This document shows, in pieces, positions 8,237-15,628 of a DNA stretch of 24,529 nucleotides. Position 1 is the stretch's first letter; each line of letters starts with the position of its first letter. Below the pieces are notes generated by a model. The model was not told the origin of the DNA, searched no databases, and saw nothing but the letters and a program-made list of their open reading frames with translations. A program made the position numbers and the translations under genes. This stretch comes from Zeimonas sp041678445 (lineage in GTDB: Bacteria > Pseudomonadota > Gammaproteobacteria > Burkholderiales > Burkholderiaceae_E), in assembly GCA_041678445.1 (NCBI GenBank), contig JBAYOD010000018.1, positions 1 to 24,529 on the forward strand, in the 5' to 3' direction.

Positions 8237-9478
8237 TCAGATCAGCCGGAAGGCCGCGATCGCCACCAGCGTGGGAACCAGCGCCGAAGCCAGCAGGCCG
8301 AGCGCACTGATCTCCTCGTGCTCGAAATGGCGCTTCAGGATCGAATAGCCGGCCGGATTGGGCGCGTTCGCGATCACGGTCAGGCCACCACCGGTCACGG
8401 CACCGGCGACCAGTGCGTACTTGAACTCGTCGCTCAGCCCGCCAACCAGTGACCCCAGGTAAGTCAGCGCGGCATTGTCGGTGATCGCAGTCAGCGCCGT
8501 GGCACCGTAATAGACGGCGGTCGGGCTCATCGACGACAGCACCGGCTGCAGCCACCACTGCTGGTAGCCGCCCAGCACCACCAGCCCGGCGAGGAAGAAG
8601 GCCACCAGCAGGCCCTCGCGCAGGATCAGCCGGTCCTGCCAGCGCGGATAGGCGGTCGCGATCCCCATGAAGCACAGGAAGAGCCCGACGAAGATCACCG
8701 GATGGTGCGCACCCAGCACTACGCCGAGCAGGCACAGCAGGTGAAGCACCACGAGCGGCCACGGCACCGGATCGGTCTGCTCGCCTTCGGGCACCTCCAG
8801 GCGGCGCAACTCGCCCGCGAACAGCAGCGTGGCGCCCAGGGCATTGATGATCACCGCCACTGCGGAGCGCCAGCCGAAATGGGAAAGCATGAACCAGAGA
8901 TCCCAGTCCCACTTGGCGGCGACCATCAGGATCGGCGGGGCAGCGTAAGGCGTGAGCGTGCCGCCGATCGACACGTTGACGAACAGTACGCCGATCGTGA
9001 CGTACTTCAGGCGATTGGACAGACCGGCAGCGTAGAAGCGATCGCGCAGGGTCAGCGCCGCCAGCGTCATCGCCGCCGGCTCAGTGATGAAGGAGCCGAG
9101 CAGCGGCACCAGCGACAGCACCATGAAGTAGCTCGCCATCGTGCGCTGCATCGGCATCAGCCGCGACGTGAACTCGACCAGACTCTGGGCGCAGCGCAGG
9201 ATCGGTCGGCTGGCGGCCACCACCATGATCACGAACACGAACATCGGTTCGGTGAAGTTACGCGACTCCAGGTACTGGAGGGCCCGGTCGCCGCCGGCGG
9301 CCACGGCCAGGAAGGCGATCAGGACCATCGCCCAGAAACCGAAGACGATCTCGACCTCGCCGAGCAGATGCAGCACGCCGGCATGACGCGGATGGCGGTG
9401 CGCGAGCCGGTCGAAGAACTTGGCCGAGAAGGTATGGATCAGCGCAACGGCGAACAGGATCGCGCCGACGATCTGCAT
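8237..9478 (-). CDS. Putative Na+/H+ antiporter family membrane protein
   Basis: The roughly 413-residue product is a polytopic inner-membrane protein with ten or more hydrophobic segments. It resembles the bacterial 'putative Na+/H+ antiporter' family, distantly related to ion-transporter superfamily carriers. Two conserved-looking re-entrant regions can be seen: SIGGTLTPYAAPPILMVAAKWDWD in the first half, and ITDNAALTYLGSLV with VAGAVTGGGLTVIANAPNPAG in the second. These look like the inverted-repeat hairpins of that superfamily. The ion and direction of transport are not shown by the sequence. The start is uncertain. ATG at 9478 was taken; a TTG at 9496 would add six residues and has a well-spaced GGAG upstream. 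It is the last gene of the minus-strand block, 65 bases after the PHA-system gene. Confidence 0.85.
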   Translation of the reverse strand: MQIVGAILFAVALIHTFSAKFFDRLAHRHPRHAGVLHLLGEVEIVFGFWAMVLIAFLAVAAGGDRALQYLESRNFTEPMFVFVIMVVAASRPILRCAQSLVEFTSRLMPMQRTMASYFMVLSLVPLLGSFITEPAAMTLAALTLRDRFYAAGLSNRLKYVTIGVLFVNVSIGGTLTPYAAPPILMVAAKWDWDLWFMLSHFGWRSAVAVIINALGATLLFAGELRRLEVPEGEQTDPVPWPLVVLHLLCLLGVVLGAHHPVIFVGLFLCFMGIATAYPRWQDRLILREGLLVAFFLAGLVVLGGYQQWWLQPVLSSMSPTAVYYGATALTAITDNAALTYLGSLVGGLSDEFKYALVAGAVTGGGLTVIANAPNPAGYSILKRHFEHEEISALGLLASALVPTLVAIAAFRLI

Positions 9479-9543
9479 GGGTGTGCTCTCAGTCAATCAT
9501 CTTCTCCGCGTCCGGCGCCCCTGCCCGTATCTGGCCGTGCGGC

Positions 9544-9819
9544 TCAGCTGAAATGGTGATCGAGGCATTTGTGGATTTCTTCTTCGATTCGCCCGCGCAG
9601 CGCCGACAGCAGCATCCCGAGTTCCGCTTCGAGCACGACCTCGCTGCTGCGCACTTCGAGCGTTCCCGACACCCCTGGGCGCGAAAAACTCAGCTGGTCT
9701 CCCTGCCAGGCATGTTCGAGTCCGCACTTGCCGTGCATTTCCTCGGCCGCGCGCTGTACGGCCTCACGCGCCCCGTCCATCCCGAGTGCATGCGCCCGCT
9801 GCAACTGGATCTTCGACAT
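9544..9819 (-). CDS. Polyhydroxyalkanoic acid system family protein
   Basis: The 91-residue protein matches the small family found near PHA genes and on PHA granules in many proteobacteria (polyhydroxyalkanoic acid system protein). It starts SKIQLQRAHALGMDGAREAVQRAAEEM. It then has a short beta-rich part, DQLSFSRPGVSGTLEVRSSEVVLEAELG, and a C-terminal helix, LRGRIEEEIHKCLDHHF. The fold resembles a small polyketide-cyclase/START-like unit, but its biochemical role is not established. The start ATG at 9819 has GGGAG about nine bases upstream. The gene begins 23 bases after the dehydrogenase stop and is probably co-transcribed. phaC is not in the window, so the association with PHA comes from family knowledge plus phaZ and bktB nearby. 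Confidence 0.82.
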   Translation of the reverse strand: MSKIQLQRAHALGMDGAREAVQRAAEEMHGKCGLEHAWQGDQLSFSRPGVSGTLEVRSSEVVLEAELGMLLSALRGRIEEEIHKCLDHHFS

Positions 9820-9842
9820 GCAGTGCTTCTCCCACGGTGGAT

Positions 9843-10805
9843 TCAGCCGGTCGCAACGCGCGCCGGCATGGGCCTGTCTTCGAAGAAGGCAATCAGGTTC
9901 TCGGCGGCCAGCATCGCCATGCCCACCCGGGAACTGCGGGTCGCGCTGCCGATGTGCGGGGTCATCACCAGGCCCGGCGCATCGAGCAGCGCCGGATTCA
10001 GGGCCGGCTCGTTTTCGTAGACGTCGAGACCGGCAGCAGCAATGCCGCCGCGCTTGAGTACCCGCGCCAGCGCCTCGTCGTCGACGATGCCACCGCGCGC
10101 GATGTTGACCAGCGTGGCGGTCGGCTTCATCAGCCCGAGCTCGCGCTCACCGATCGTATGGTGGGTCTCGGCCGAATACGGCAGCACCAGCACGACGTGG
10201 TCGGCCTCGGCCAGCAAGGTGTCGCGCTCGACCCGGCGGGCCCCGAGCTCGGCCGCGTTGGCTGCCGGGCTGCGATTGCTGTAGAGCAGTTTCATGTCGA
10301 AGCCGCGGGCCCGCCGGGCCACTGCCGAACCGATCCGGCCCATCCCGATGATTCCCAGCGTGCTGCCGTACAGGTCGGTGCCGAGGAACTGGTCGAAGGC
10401 CCAGCGCTGCCACTGTCCGGCGCGCAGCCAGCGCTCGGAATCCGACACCCGGCGCGCGGCCGCCATCAGCAGCGCCCAGGCCATGTCGGCGGTGGCCTCG
10501 GTGAGCACCTCGGGCGTGTTGCCGATCGCGATGCCGCGTTCGGCGCAGGCCGCGACATCGATGTGGTTGTAGCCGACCGAGCCGGTCGAGACGATGCGCA
10601 GCTTCGGCGACGCGTCGAGCAGCGCCCGATCGATGCGGTCGGAGGCGACGACGAACAGGGCGTCACGATCGGCTGTGCGGGCACGCAATTCGTCGGCCGA
10701 CCACTCGTCGTCGGCCTGGTTCGATACCACCTCGAAGCACTGTTCGAGTCGCTCGAGCACTTCGGGAAAGATCTTGCGCGTAACCAGCAGTTTCGGCTTC
10801 GGCAC
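9843..10805 (-). CDS. D-2-hydroxyacid dehydrogenase (glyoxylate/hydroxypyruvate reductase type)
   Basis: The enzyme family reduces 2-oxoacids such as glyoxylate or hydroxypyruvate with NAD(P)H. The product shows the Rossmann motif GIIGMGRIG (Gly154, Gly156, Gly159), the substrate-side loop STGSVGYNHID and the catalytic residues Arg237 (NIARGGIVDD), Glu266 (YENEP) and His284 (TPHIGSA). Asn-Arg after the second strand (YSNRSP) suggests NADP(H) preference. I chose the GTG at 10805, giving 320 residues. It has AAGGAG nine bases upstream, and VPKPKLLVTRKIFPE is where family members usually begin. An in-frame ATG at 10838 (331 residues) lacks a convincing ribosome-binding site and abuts a hairpin. 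The gene lies between pncB and the PHA-system gene. The exact substrate cannot be told from sequence. Confidence 0.92.
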   Translation of the reverse strand: MPKPKLLVTRKIFPEVLERLEQCFEVVSNQADDEWSADELRARTADRDALFVVASDRIDRALLDASPKLRIVSTGSVGYNHIDVAACAERGIAIGNTPEVLTEATADMAWALLMAAARRVSDSERWLRAGQWQRWAFDQFLGTDLYGSTLGIIGMGRIGSAVARRARGFDMKLLYSNRSPAANAAELGARRVERDTLLAEADHVVLVLPYSAETHHTIGERELGLMKPTATLVNIARGGIVDDEALARVLKRGGIAAAGLDVYENEPALNPALLDAPGLVMTPHIGSATRSSRVGMAMLAAENLIAFFEDRPMPARVATG

Positions 10806-10820
10806 CGCTCCAGTCTCCTT
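10803..10820 (-). promoter_or_regulatory. Ribosome-binding site deciding a GTG start for the dehydrogenase
   Basis: On the minus strand AAGGAG (10820-10815) is followed by nine bases and then GTG (10805-10803). This matches the Shine-Dalgarno core much better than anything before the upstream ATG at 10838. Confidence 0.6.
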
Positions 10821-10843
10821 GTTCGAATCGTTGTCCATCGCGC

Positions 10844-10866
10844 CCGGCGCTCGCAGCGGGCGCCGG
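10844..10866 (-). terminator. GC hairpin after pncB, possible weak terminator
   Basis: CCGGCGC (10844-10850) pairs with GCGCCGG (10860-10866) across a nine-base loop, just after the pncB stop. No T-run follows. It may end the pncB transcript or sit in the leader of the dehydrogenase mRNA. Confidence 0.35.
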
Positions 10867-10875
10867 ACGTGTCCG

Positions 10876-12051
10876 TCACTGGCGGATCTCGAAGACCTGC
10901 CTCAGGTAGTTCAGATAAGCCGGATCGTCGCACATCGTCTTCTCCGGTGCATCGGAGAGCTTGGCAACGGGTTGGTCGTTGCAGCGCACCATCTTCAGCA
11001 CGATCTGCAGCGGCTGGTAGCCGAGGTCATTGGTCAAATTGGTGCCGATGCCGAACGACAGCCGCACGCGGTTGCGGAAACGGCGGTACAGCTCGACCAT
11101 CAGCGGGAAGGTCAGCGAATCGGAGAACACCAGCGTCTTGCTGGCCGGGTCGACCCGGTTGGCCTCGTAATGGCGGATCAAGCGCTCACCCCACTCGAAG
11201 GGATCGCCCGAATCGTGGCGCGCACCGTCGAAAAGCTTGCAGAAATACATGTCGAAATCGCGCAGGAAGGCATCGAAGCCATAGGTGTCGGACAGCGCGA
11301 TGCCGAGGTCGCCGCGGTACTCACGGGCCCAGATCTCGAATGCATAGGTCTGCGAATCGCGCAGCCGCGGACCCAGCGCCTGGCAGGCCTGCATGTACTC
11401 GTGGGCCATGGTGCCCAGCGGCGTCAGGCCGTGCTTCATCGCGAACAACACGTTCGAGGTGCCCGCCAGCTGGTCGCGCAGCCCGCGGGCCGCCGTCAGC
11501 ACCACTTCCTCGTGCCACACCCGCGAGAACCGGCGGCGCGTGCCGTAATCGGCGATCTTCATTCCTTCGAGCTCGGGCCGGCCGGTGATCATCGCGATCT
11601 TGTCGTCGAGCCGGCGGCGGCCTTCGGCATAGTCCGGATCGGACGTGAGGCGCCGGAACCAGACCTCGTTGACGATCGCCAGCACCGGGATCTCGAACAG
11701 GATGGTGTGCAGCCACGGCCCGCGGATCGTGATGTCGATCTCGCCGTTGGCCAGCGGCGACGGCGCGATCGAGATGTACTTGCGGTTCATCTGGAACAGG
11801 CCGAGGAAATCGACGAAGTCACTCTTGATGAAGCGCAGCCGCCGCAGGTAATCCAGCTCGTGCTCGCGAAAACGCAGCGAGCACAGGTTGCCGATCTCCT
11901 CCTCGATCTCGGCGATGTGCGGACGCAGGTCGATGTCCGGCGTGCGGCACTTGAACCGGTACTCCGCCTGGGAACCCGGAAAGTGATGCAGGACGACCTG
12001 CATCATCGAGAACTTGTAGAGGTCGGTATCGAGCAGCGAGCTGATGATCAT
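10876..12051 (-). CDS. pncB: Nicotinate phosphoribosyltransferase PncB
   Basis: PncB converts nicotinate and PRPP, with ATP, to nicotinate mononucleotide, the salvage entry to NAD synthesis. The 391-residue product begins MIISSLLDTDLYKFSMMQVVLHH, the family's characteristic N-terminus. It carries GTSNVLFAMKHGLTPLGTMAHE, in which His217 corresponds to the histidine phosphorylated during catalysis. ARHDSGDPFEWGE, VFSDSLTF and FGIGTNLTND are the phosphoribosyl-binding regions of the type II PRTase fold. Length agrees with E. coli PncB (400). The frame is open further upstream, but the ATG at 12051 gives the family N-terminus. It follows livF by 43 bases on the same strand, so it could be read with the ABC transporter genes or from the TATCAT box in the gap. 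Confidence 0.95.
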   Translation of the reverse strand: MIISSLLDTDLYKFSMMQVVLHHFPGSQAEYRFKCRTPDIDLRPHIAEIEEEIGNLCSLRFREHELDYLRRLRFIKSDFVDFLGLFQMNRKYISIAPSPLANGEIDITIRGPWLHTILFEIPVLAIVNEVWFRRLTSDPDYAEGRRRLDDKIAMITGRPELEGMKIADYGTRRRFSRVWHEEVVLTAARGLRDQLAGTSNVLFAMKHGLTPLGTMAHEYMQACQALGPRLRDSQTYAFEIWAREYRGDLGIALSDTYGFDAFLRDFDMYFCKLFDGARHDSGDPFEWGERLIRHYEANRVDPASKTLVFSDSLTFPLMVELYRRFRNRVRLSFGIGTNLTNDLGYQPLQIVLKMVRCNDQPVAKLSDAPEKTMCDDPAYLNYLRQVFEIRQ

Positions 12052-12081
12052 CCGTGGTCCGCGCAGCGCCAGTTTTTCGCG

Positions 12082-12087
12082 ATGATA
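12082..12087 (-). promoter_or_regulatory. Candidate -10 box for pncB
   Basis: TATCAT (preceded by GGG on the minus strand) lies 30 bases before the pncB ATG, in the livF-pncB gap. No good -35 is seen. Two other TATCAT boxes precede genes in this window. Confidence 0.3.
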
Positions 12088-12094
12088 CCCGCCC

Positions 12095-12877
12095 CTAGAT
12101 CGACAGCCAGGCCCGCCGTGCCGCATTGTCGGCCGCCAGCTCGCCGATCGAGCCCTGATAGCGGATCTGTCCTTTCTCGAGCACATAGGCGCGATCGGAA
12201 ACCAGCTCGGCGAAATGCATGTTCTGCTCGCACAGCAGAATGCTCACTCCCTGCGTCTTCAGTGCCACGATGGTCTGCGCCATCTGCTCGACGATGACCG
12301 GCGCAACCCCTTCCGAAGGCTCGTCGAGCAGCACCAGGTAGGGATTGCCCATCAGCGTGCGGGCCACGGTCAGCATCTGTTGCTCGCCCCCGCTCATCCG
12401 GCCGCCCGGACGCCCGGGCATCTCGCCGAGATTCGGAAACAGGCGGAACAGCCGTTCGGGCGTCCAGACCGGCGCCTCGCTGCCGTCGGGCCAGCGACGC
12501 GGCGGCTGGCGACCGACCGCCAGGTTCTCCATGACCGTCAGCTCGGTGAAGATCCGACGGTCTTCGGGCACGAAACCCAGGCCGGCCGACGCGATCCGGT
12601 GAGGCTCGCTGGCCGAGACGTCACGATTCATGAACCGCACCCGGCCACGCCGGCGCGCGACCATGCCCATGATCGCCTTCAGGGTCGTCGACTTGCCGGC
12701 GCCGTTGCGCCCCATCAGGGCGACCACTTCGCCGCGGCCGACCGTGAGCGAAACGTCGAACAGGATCTGCGCGCGGCCATACCAGGCTGACAGCGCGTCG
12801 ACCTCGAGCAGCGCTGCATCGCCGCCCGCAGCAGGCCCGCGCGCCGCGTTGTTCGCAACGGAACCCGCACCGCTCAT
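12095..12877 (-). CDS. livF: ABC transporter ATP-binding protein, LivF type
   Basis: LivF is one of two ATPases powering branched-chain amino-acid-type (HAAT) importers. The 260-residue product has Walker A GRNGAGKSTT (about 55-64), the LivF-type stretch VPEDRRIFTELTVMENL, the signature MSGGEQQMLTVAR, Walker B YLVLLDEPSEGVAP and a switch region LLCEQNMHF. A short Gly/Ala-rich N-terminal extension (about 22 residues) precedes the usual LLEVDALSAWYG start. The ATG at 12877 overlaps the livG stop as ATGA, indicating translational coupling. It is the last of four transporter genes read from 16,830 leftward. The true substrate of the importer is not shown. Confidence 0.94.
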   Translation of the reverse strand: MSGAGSVANNAARGPAAGGDAALLEVDALSAWYGRAQILFDVSLTVGRGEVVALMGRNGAGKSTTLKAIMGMVARRRGRVRFMNRDVSASEPHRIASAGLGFVPEDRRIFTELTVMENLAVGRQPPRRWPDGSEAPVWTPERLFRLFPNLGEMPGRPGGRMSGGEQQMLTVARTLMGNPYLVLLDEPSEGVAPVIVEQMAQTIVALKTQGVSILLCEQNMHFAELVSDRAYVLEKGQIRYQGSIGELAADNAARRAWLSI

Positions 12878-13722
12878 CGCCCGGCTCCGTCGGCCCCACC
12901 GATTCCGTCAACCCGGCCGGAGGTCTCGCCCGGCAGCGGCATGCCGGCCTTCACGTCGGCCGACGGCGATTTCTCGAAGGTCCGGCCGCTGCCGAAGTAG
13001 ACCTCCTGCACCTTGGGGTCGTCGCGGATCACGGCCGGCGCGCCGCTGGCGATCAGCCGGCCGCGCGCCAGCACGATGATCCGGTCGGCATAGGCGAAGA
13101 CCACATCCATGCTGTGCTCGGTGAACAGGACCGCTATGTCGCGCTCGGCAACCAGTTGCCGGGTCAGCGCCATCAGGGCACTGCGCTCGGCTGGAGCCAT
13201 GCCGGCAGTCGGCTCGTCCATCAGCAGCAGCTTGGGCGTACCGGCCATTGCGATCGCCAGTTCGACCCGTTTGACATCACCATAGGCCAGCACGCTGCAA
13301 GGCCGCTCGGCCTGCCCGGCCATGCCGACCCGCTCGAGCAGCGCGAGCGCATCGTCGCGCCGGTAGTGCGCGGCACGCGACCAGATCGAGCGCAGGCGCC
13401 CGTCGGCCGACAGCAGCGCCATCTGGACATTCTCGATCACTGTGAGCGAGGCGAAGGTTTCGGCGATCTGGAAGGTGCGCCCGACACCGAGCCGCCAGAT
13501 CTCGCGCGGCTTGCGGCCGACCAGTTCGGTGCCGTCCAGCCGGATCGAACCGGCATCGGCCGGCAACTGGCCGTTGATCATGTTGAAGGTGGTCGACTTG
13601 CCGGCACCGTTCGGCCCGATCATCGCCAGCAACTCACCCCGCGCGAGGCTGAAGTCGATGCCGTCGACCGCGCGCACGCCTCCGAAGGATTTGCCCAGGC
13701 CGTTGACTTCGAGCAGGCTCAT
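12874..13722 (-). CDS. livG: ABC transporter ATP-binding protein, LivG type
   Basis: The second ATPase of the HAAT importer has 282 residues. It has Walker A GPNGAGKST (36-44), the LivG-type insertion with RTFQIAETFASLTVIENVQMALL, Walker B LLLMDEPTAGMAP and the switch LFTEHSMDVVF. The signature reads LAYGDVKRVELAIAMA, with Asp where LivG proteins usually have Gln or Glu, a departure from the LSGGQ consensus. The ATG at 13722 follows GAGG with five bases between. An upstream in-frame ATG at 13740 would overlap the permease gene and lacks such a site. The C-terminal tail after YFGSGR carries about 28 extra residues ending in Gly/Ala/Asp, likely disordered. Confidence 0.94.
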   Translation of the reverse strand: MSLLEVNGLGKSFGGVRAVDGIDFSLARGELLAMIGPNGAGKSTTFNMINGQLPADAGSIRLDGTELVGRKPREIWRLGVGRTFQIAETFASLTVIENVQMALLSADGRLRSIWSRAAHYRRDDALALLERVGMAGQAERPCSVLAYGDVKRVELAIAMAGTPKLLLMDEPTAGMAPAERSALMALTRQLVAERDIAVLFTEHSMDVVFAYADRIIVLARGRLIASGAPAVIRDDPKVQEVYFGSGRTFEKSPSADVKAGMPLPGETSGRVDGIGGADGAGR

Positions 13723-13729
13723 CGCCGCC

Positions 13730-15628
13730 TCAGACCGCATCACCGGCGCGCAGGCGCAAGCGCACCGCCAGTTGGCGGGCAAAACCGACCAGGCCCTGCG
13801 GGAACAGTAACACCAGCAGCAGGATGATGGCGCCGAGGGTGGCGCGCCAGTAGTCGATGCTGCGCGCCACCGTGTCGTGCAGCCAGGTGAAGGTGATGGC
13901 GCCGACCAGCGGCCCGGCCAGCGTCTGGACGCCGCCCAGCAGTACCATCACGAGGCCGTCGATCGACTTCACGACGTACAGACTCTCGGGCGAGATGCTG
14001 CCCTTGGAGAACGCGAACAGGGCACCGGCCAGGCCGGCAAAGGCTCCGGCCACCGTGAAGGCGGCCCACTGGACGCGCTTGACGTCGATGCCGATCGCAT
14101 CGGCCCGCAGCGGCGAATCACGGCCGGCGCGCATCGCGTAGCCGAAAGGCGAGAAAAGCATGCGGCGCAGCATCAGCACCGCGGCCGCCACCAGCACCAG
14201 CGTGCAGTAGTAATAGGCTGATCGATCGGCCAGCCAGGCCGCCGGCCAGACGCCGATCAGCCCGTTGCTGCCGCCGGTGAAGTCGTCCCACTGGAAGACG
14301 ATCGCCCAGGTGATCTGCGCGAAGGCCAGCGTGAGCATCGCCAGGTAGATGCCGGTCAGCCGCACGCTGAACCAGCCGAAAAGCAGCCCGGCGGCGCCAG
14401 CCGCCAGCGGTGCCAGCAGCAGCGCAAGCTCCATCGGCACACCGGCCGCACGCACCAGCAGCGCGGCGCTGTATGCGCCCAGACCGAAATAGGCCGCATG
14501 CCCGAAGGAATGCAGGCCGGCCGGCCCCATGATGAAGTGCAGGCTGGCCGCGAACAGCGCCGCCAGCAGCAGATCGATCGCCAGCACGATCAGGTACGGC
14601 GATCCCTGCGCGAGCAGCGGCAGCGCCGCGAGTGCGGCCAGCACGGCCACGCCGGCCAGCAGCGCGAGCCGGCCGCCGGTGCGCAACGGCGGCTCGATCG
14701 CCCCAGTCTGGCGGCTGGCCCCTTGGGGGCGTCCGAGCAGCCCCCACGGACGCCAGATCAGCACGACCGCCATCACCAGGAATTCGACGACCAGGGTCAG
14801 CTTGGAAAACGACACCGTGACGCCGAACAGTTCGACCACCCCGAGCCAGATGCAGATCGCCTTGAGCTCGGCGATGATCAGTGCGGCCAGGTAGGCGCCC
14901 GGGATCGAACCCATCCCGCCGACCACGACAACCACGAAGGCCGCACCGATGGTATGCAGGTCCATTTCCAGGTTGGCCGGTTCGCGCGGCAGCTGCAGCG
15001 CACCGCCCAGGCCGGCCAGCAGCGCGCCGAGCGCGAACACCGCCGTGAACAGCCAGGCCTGGTTGACCCCGAGCGCGCCGACCATTTCACGGTCCTGGGT
15101 GGCGGCCCGCACCAGGGTTCCCCAGCGCGTCCGGGTCAGCAGCAGCCACAGCAGGCCGAGCACCGCCGGCCCGATCACGATCAGCAGCAGGTCGTACTCG
15201 GGGAACTGCCGGCCCAGGATCGTCACCGAACCGGACAGGCCGGGCGCCCGCGGCCCCAGCAGTTCTTCCGGACCCCACAGCCACAGCACCGCGTCGCGCA
15301 GCACCAGCACCAGCGCGAAGGTGGCCAGCAACTGGAACAGCTCGGGCACATGGTAGATGCGGCGCAGCAGCACGATCTCGACGATCGCACCCAGCAGCCC
15401 GACCGCCAGCGCAGCCACCAGCAGCGACGGCCAGAATCCGAGCCCGGCGCCGAGTCGTTCGGTCAGCGACCAGGCGACATAGGTACCCAGCATGTAGAAC
15501 GAGCCGTGCGCGAAATTGACGATCCGCGTCACACCGAAGATCAGCGACAGGCCGGCCGCCACCAGGAACAGCGAGGAGGCGCCGGCCAGTCCGTTCAGCA
15601 ACTGGACGATGAAGCCCGACAAGCTCAT
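13730..15628 (-). CDS. livHM: Fused branched-chain amino-acid-type ABC permease (LivH-LivM)
   Basis: One continuous 632-residue frame encodes both membrane subunits of the importer. Residues 1-300 are LivH-like: FGVTRIVNFAHGSFYMLGTY near 31-50, the cytoplasmic coupling loop RAATQDREMVGALGVN at 174-189 and VVVVVGGMGSIPGAY near 232-246. A Pro/Gln/Arg-rich linker (about 300-319) leads to a LivM-like half with HFIMGPAGLHSFGHAAYFGLGAY and the coupling loop AGRDSPLRADAIGIDVKRVQ. Its end is LLFPQGLVGFARQL. In E. coli these are two separate proteins; fused forms are known in some Burkholderiales. I found no stop or frameshift between the halves. The ATG at 15628 overlaps the binding-protein stop (TGATG); a TTG one codon earlier is possible. 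livG follows after seven bases. Confidence 0.94.
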   Translation of the reverse strand: MSLSGFIVQLLNGLAGASSLFLVAAGLSLIFGVTRIVNFAHGSFYMLGTYVAWSLTERLGAGLGFWPSLLVAALAVGLLGAIVEIVLLRRIYHVPELFQLLATFALVLVLRDAVLWLWGPEELLGPRAPGLSGSVTILGRQFPEYDLLLIVIGPAVLGLLWLLLTRTRWGTLVRAATQDREMVGALGVNQAWLFTAVFALGALLAGLGGALQLPREPANLEMDLHTIGAAFVVVVVGGMGSIPGAYLAALIIAELKAICIWLGVVELFGVTVSFSKLTLVVEFLVMAVVLIWRPWGLLGRPQGASRQTGAIEPPLRTGGRLALLAGVAVLAALAALPLLAQGSPYLIVLAIDLLLAALFAASLHFIMGPAGLHSFGHAAYFGLGAYSAALLVRAAGVPMELALLLAPLAAGAAGLLFGWFSVRLTGIYLAMLTLAFAQITWAIVFQWDDFTGGSNGLIGVWPAAWLADRSAYYYCTLVLVAAAVLMLRRMLFSPFGYAMRAGRDSPLRADAIGIDVKRVQWAAFTVAGAFAGLAGALFAFSKGSISPESLYVVKSIDGLVMVLLGGVQTLAGPLVGAITFTWLHDTVARSIDYWRATLGAIILLLVLLFPQGLVGFARQLAVRLRLRAGDAV

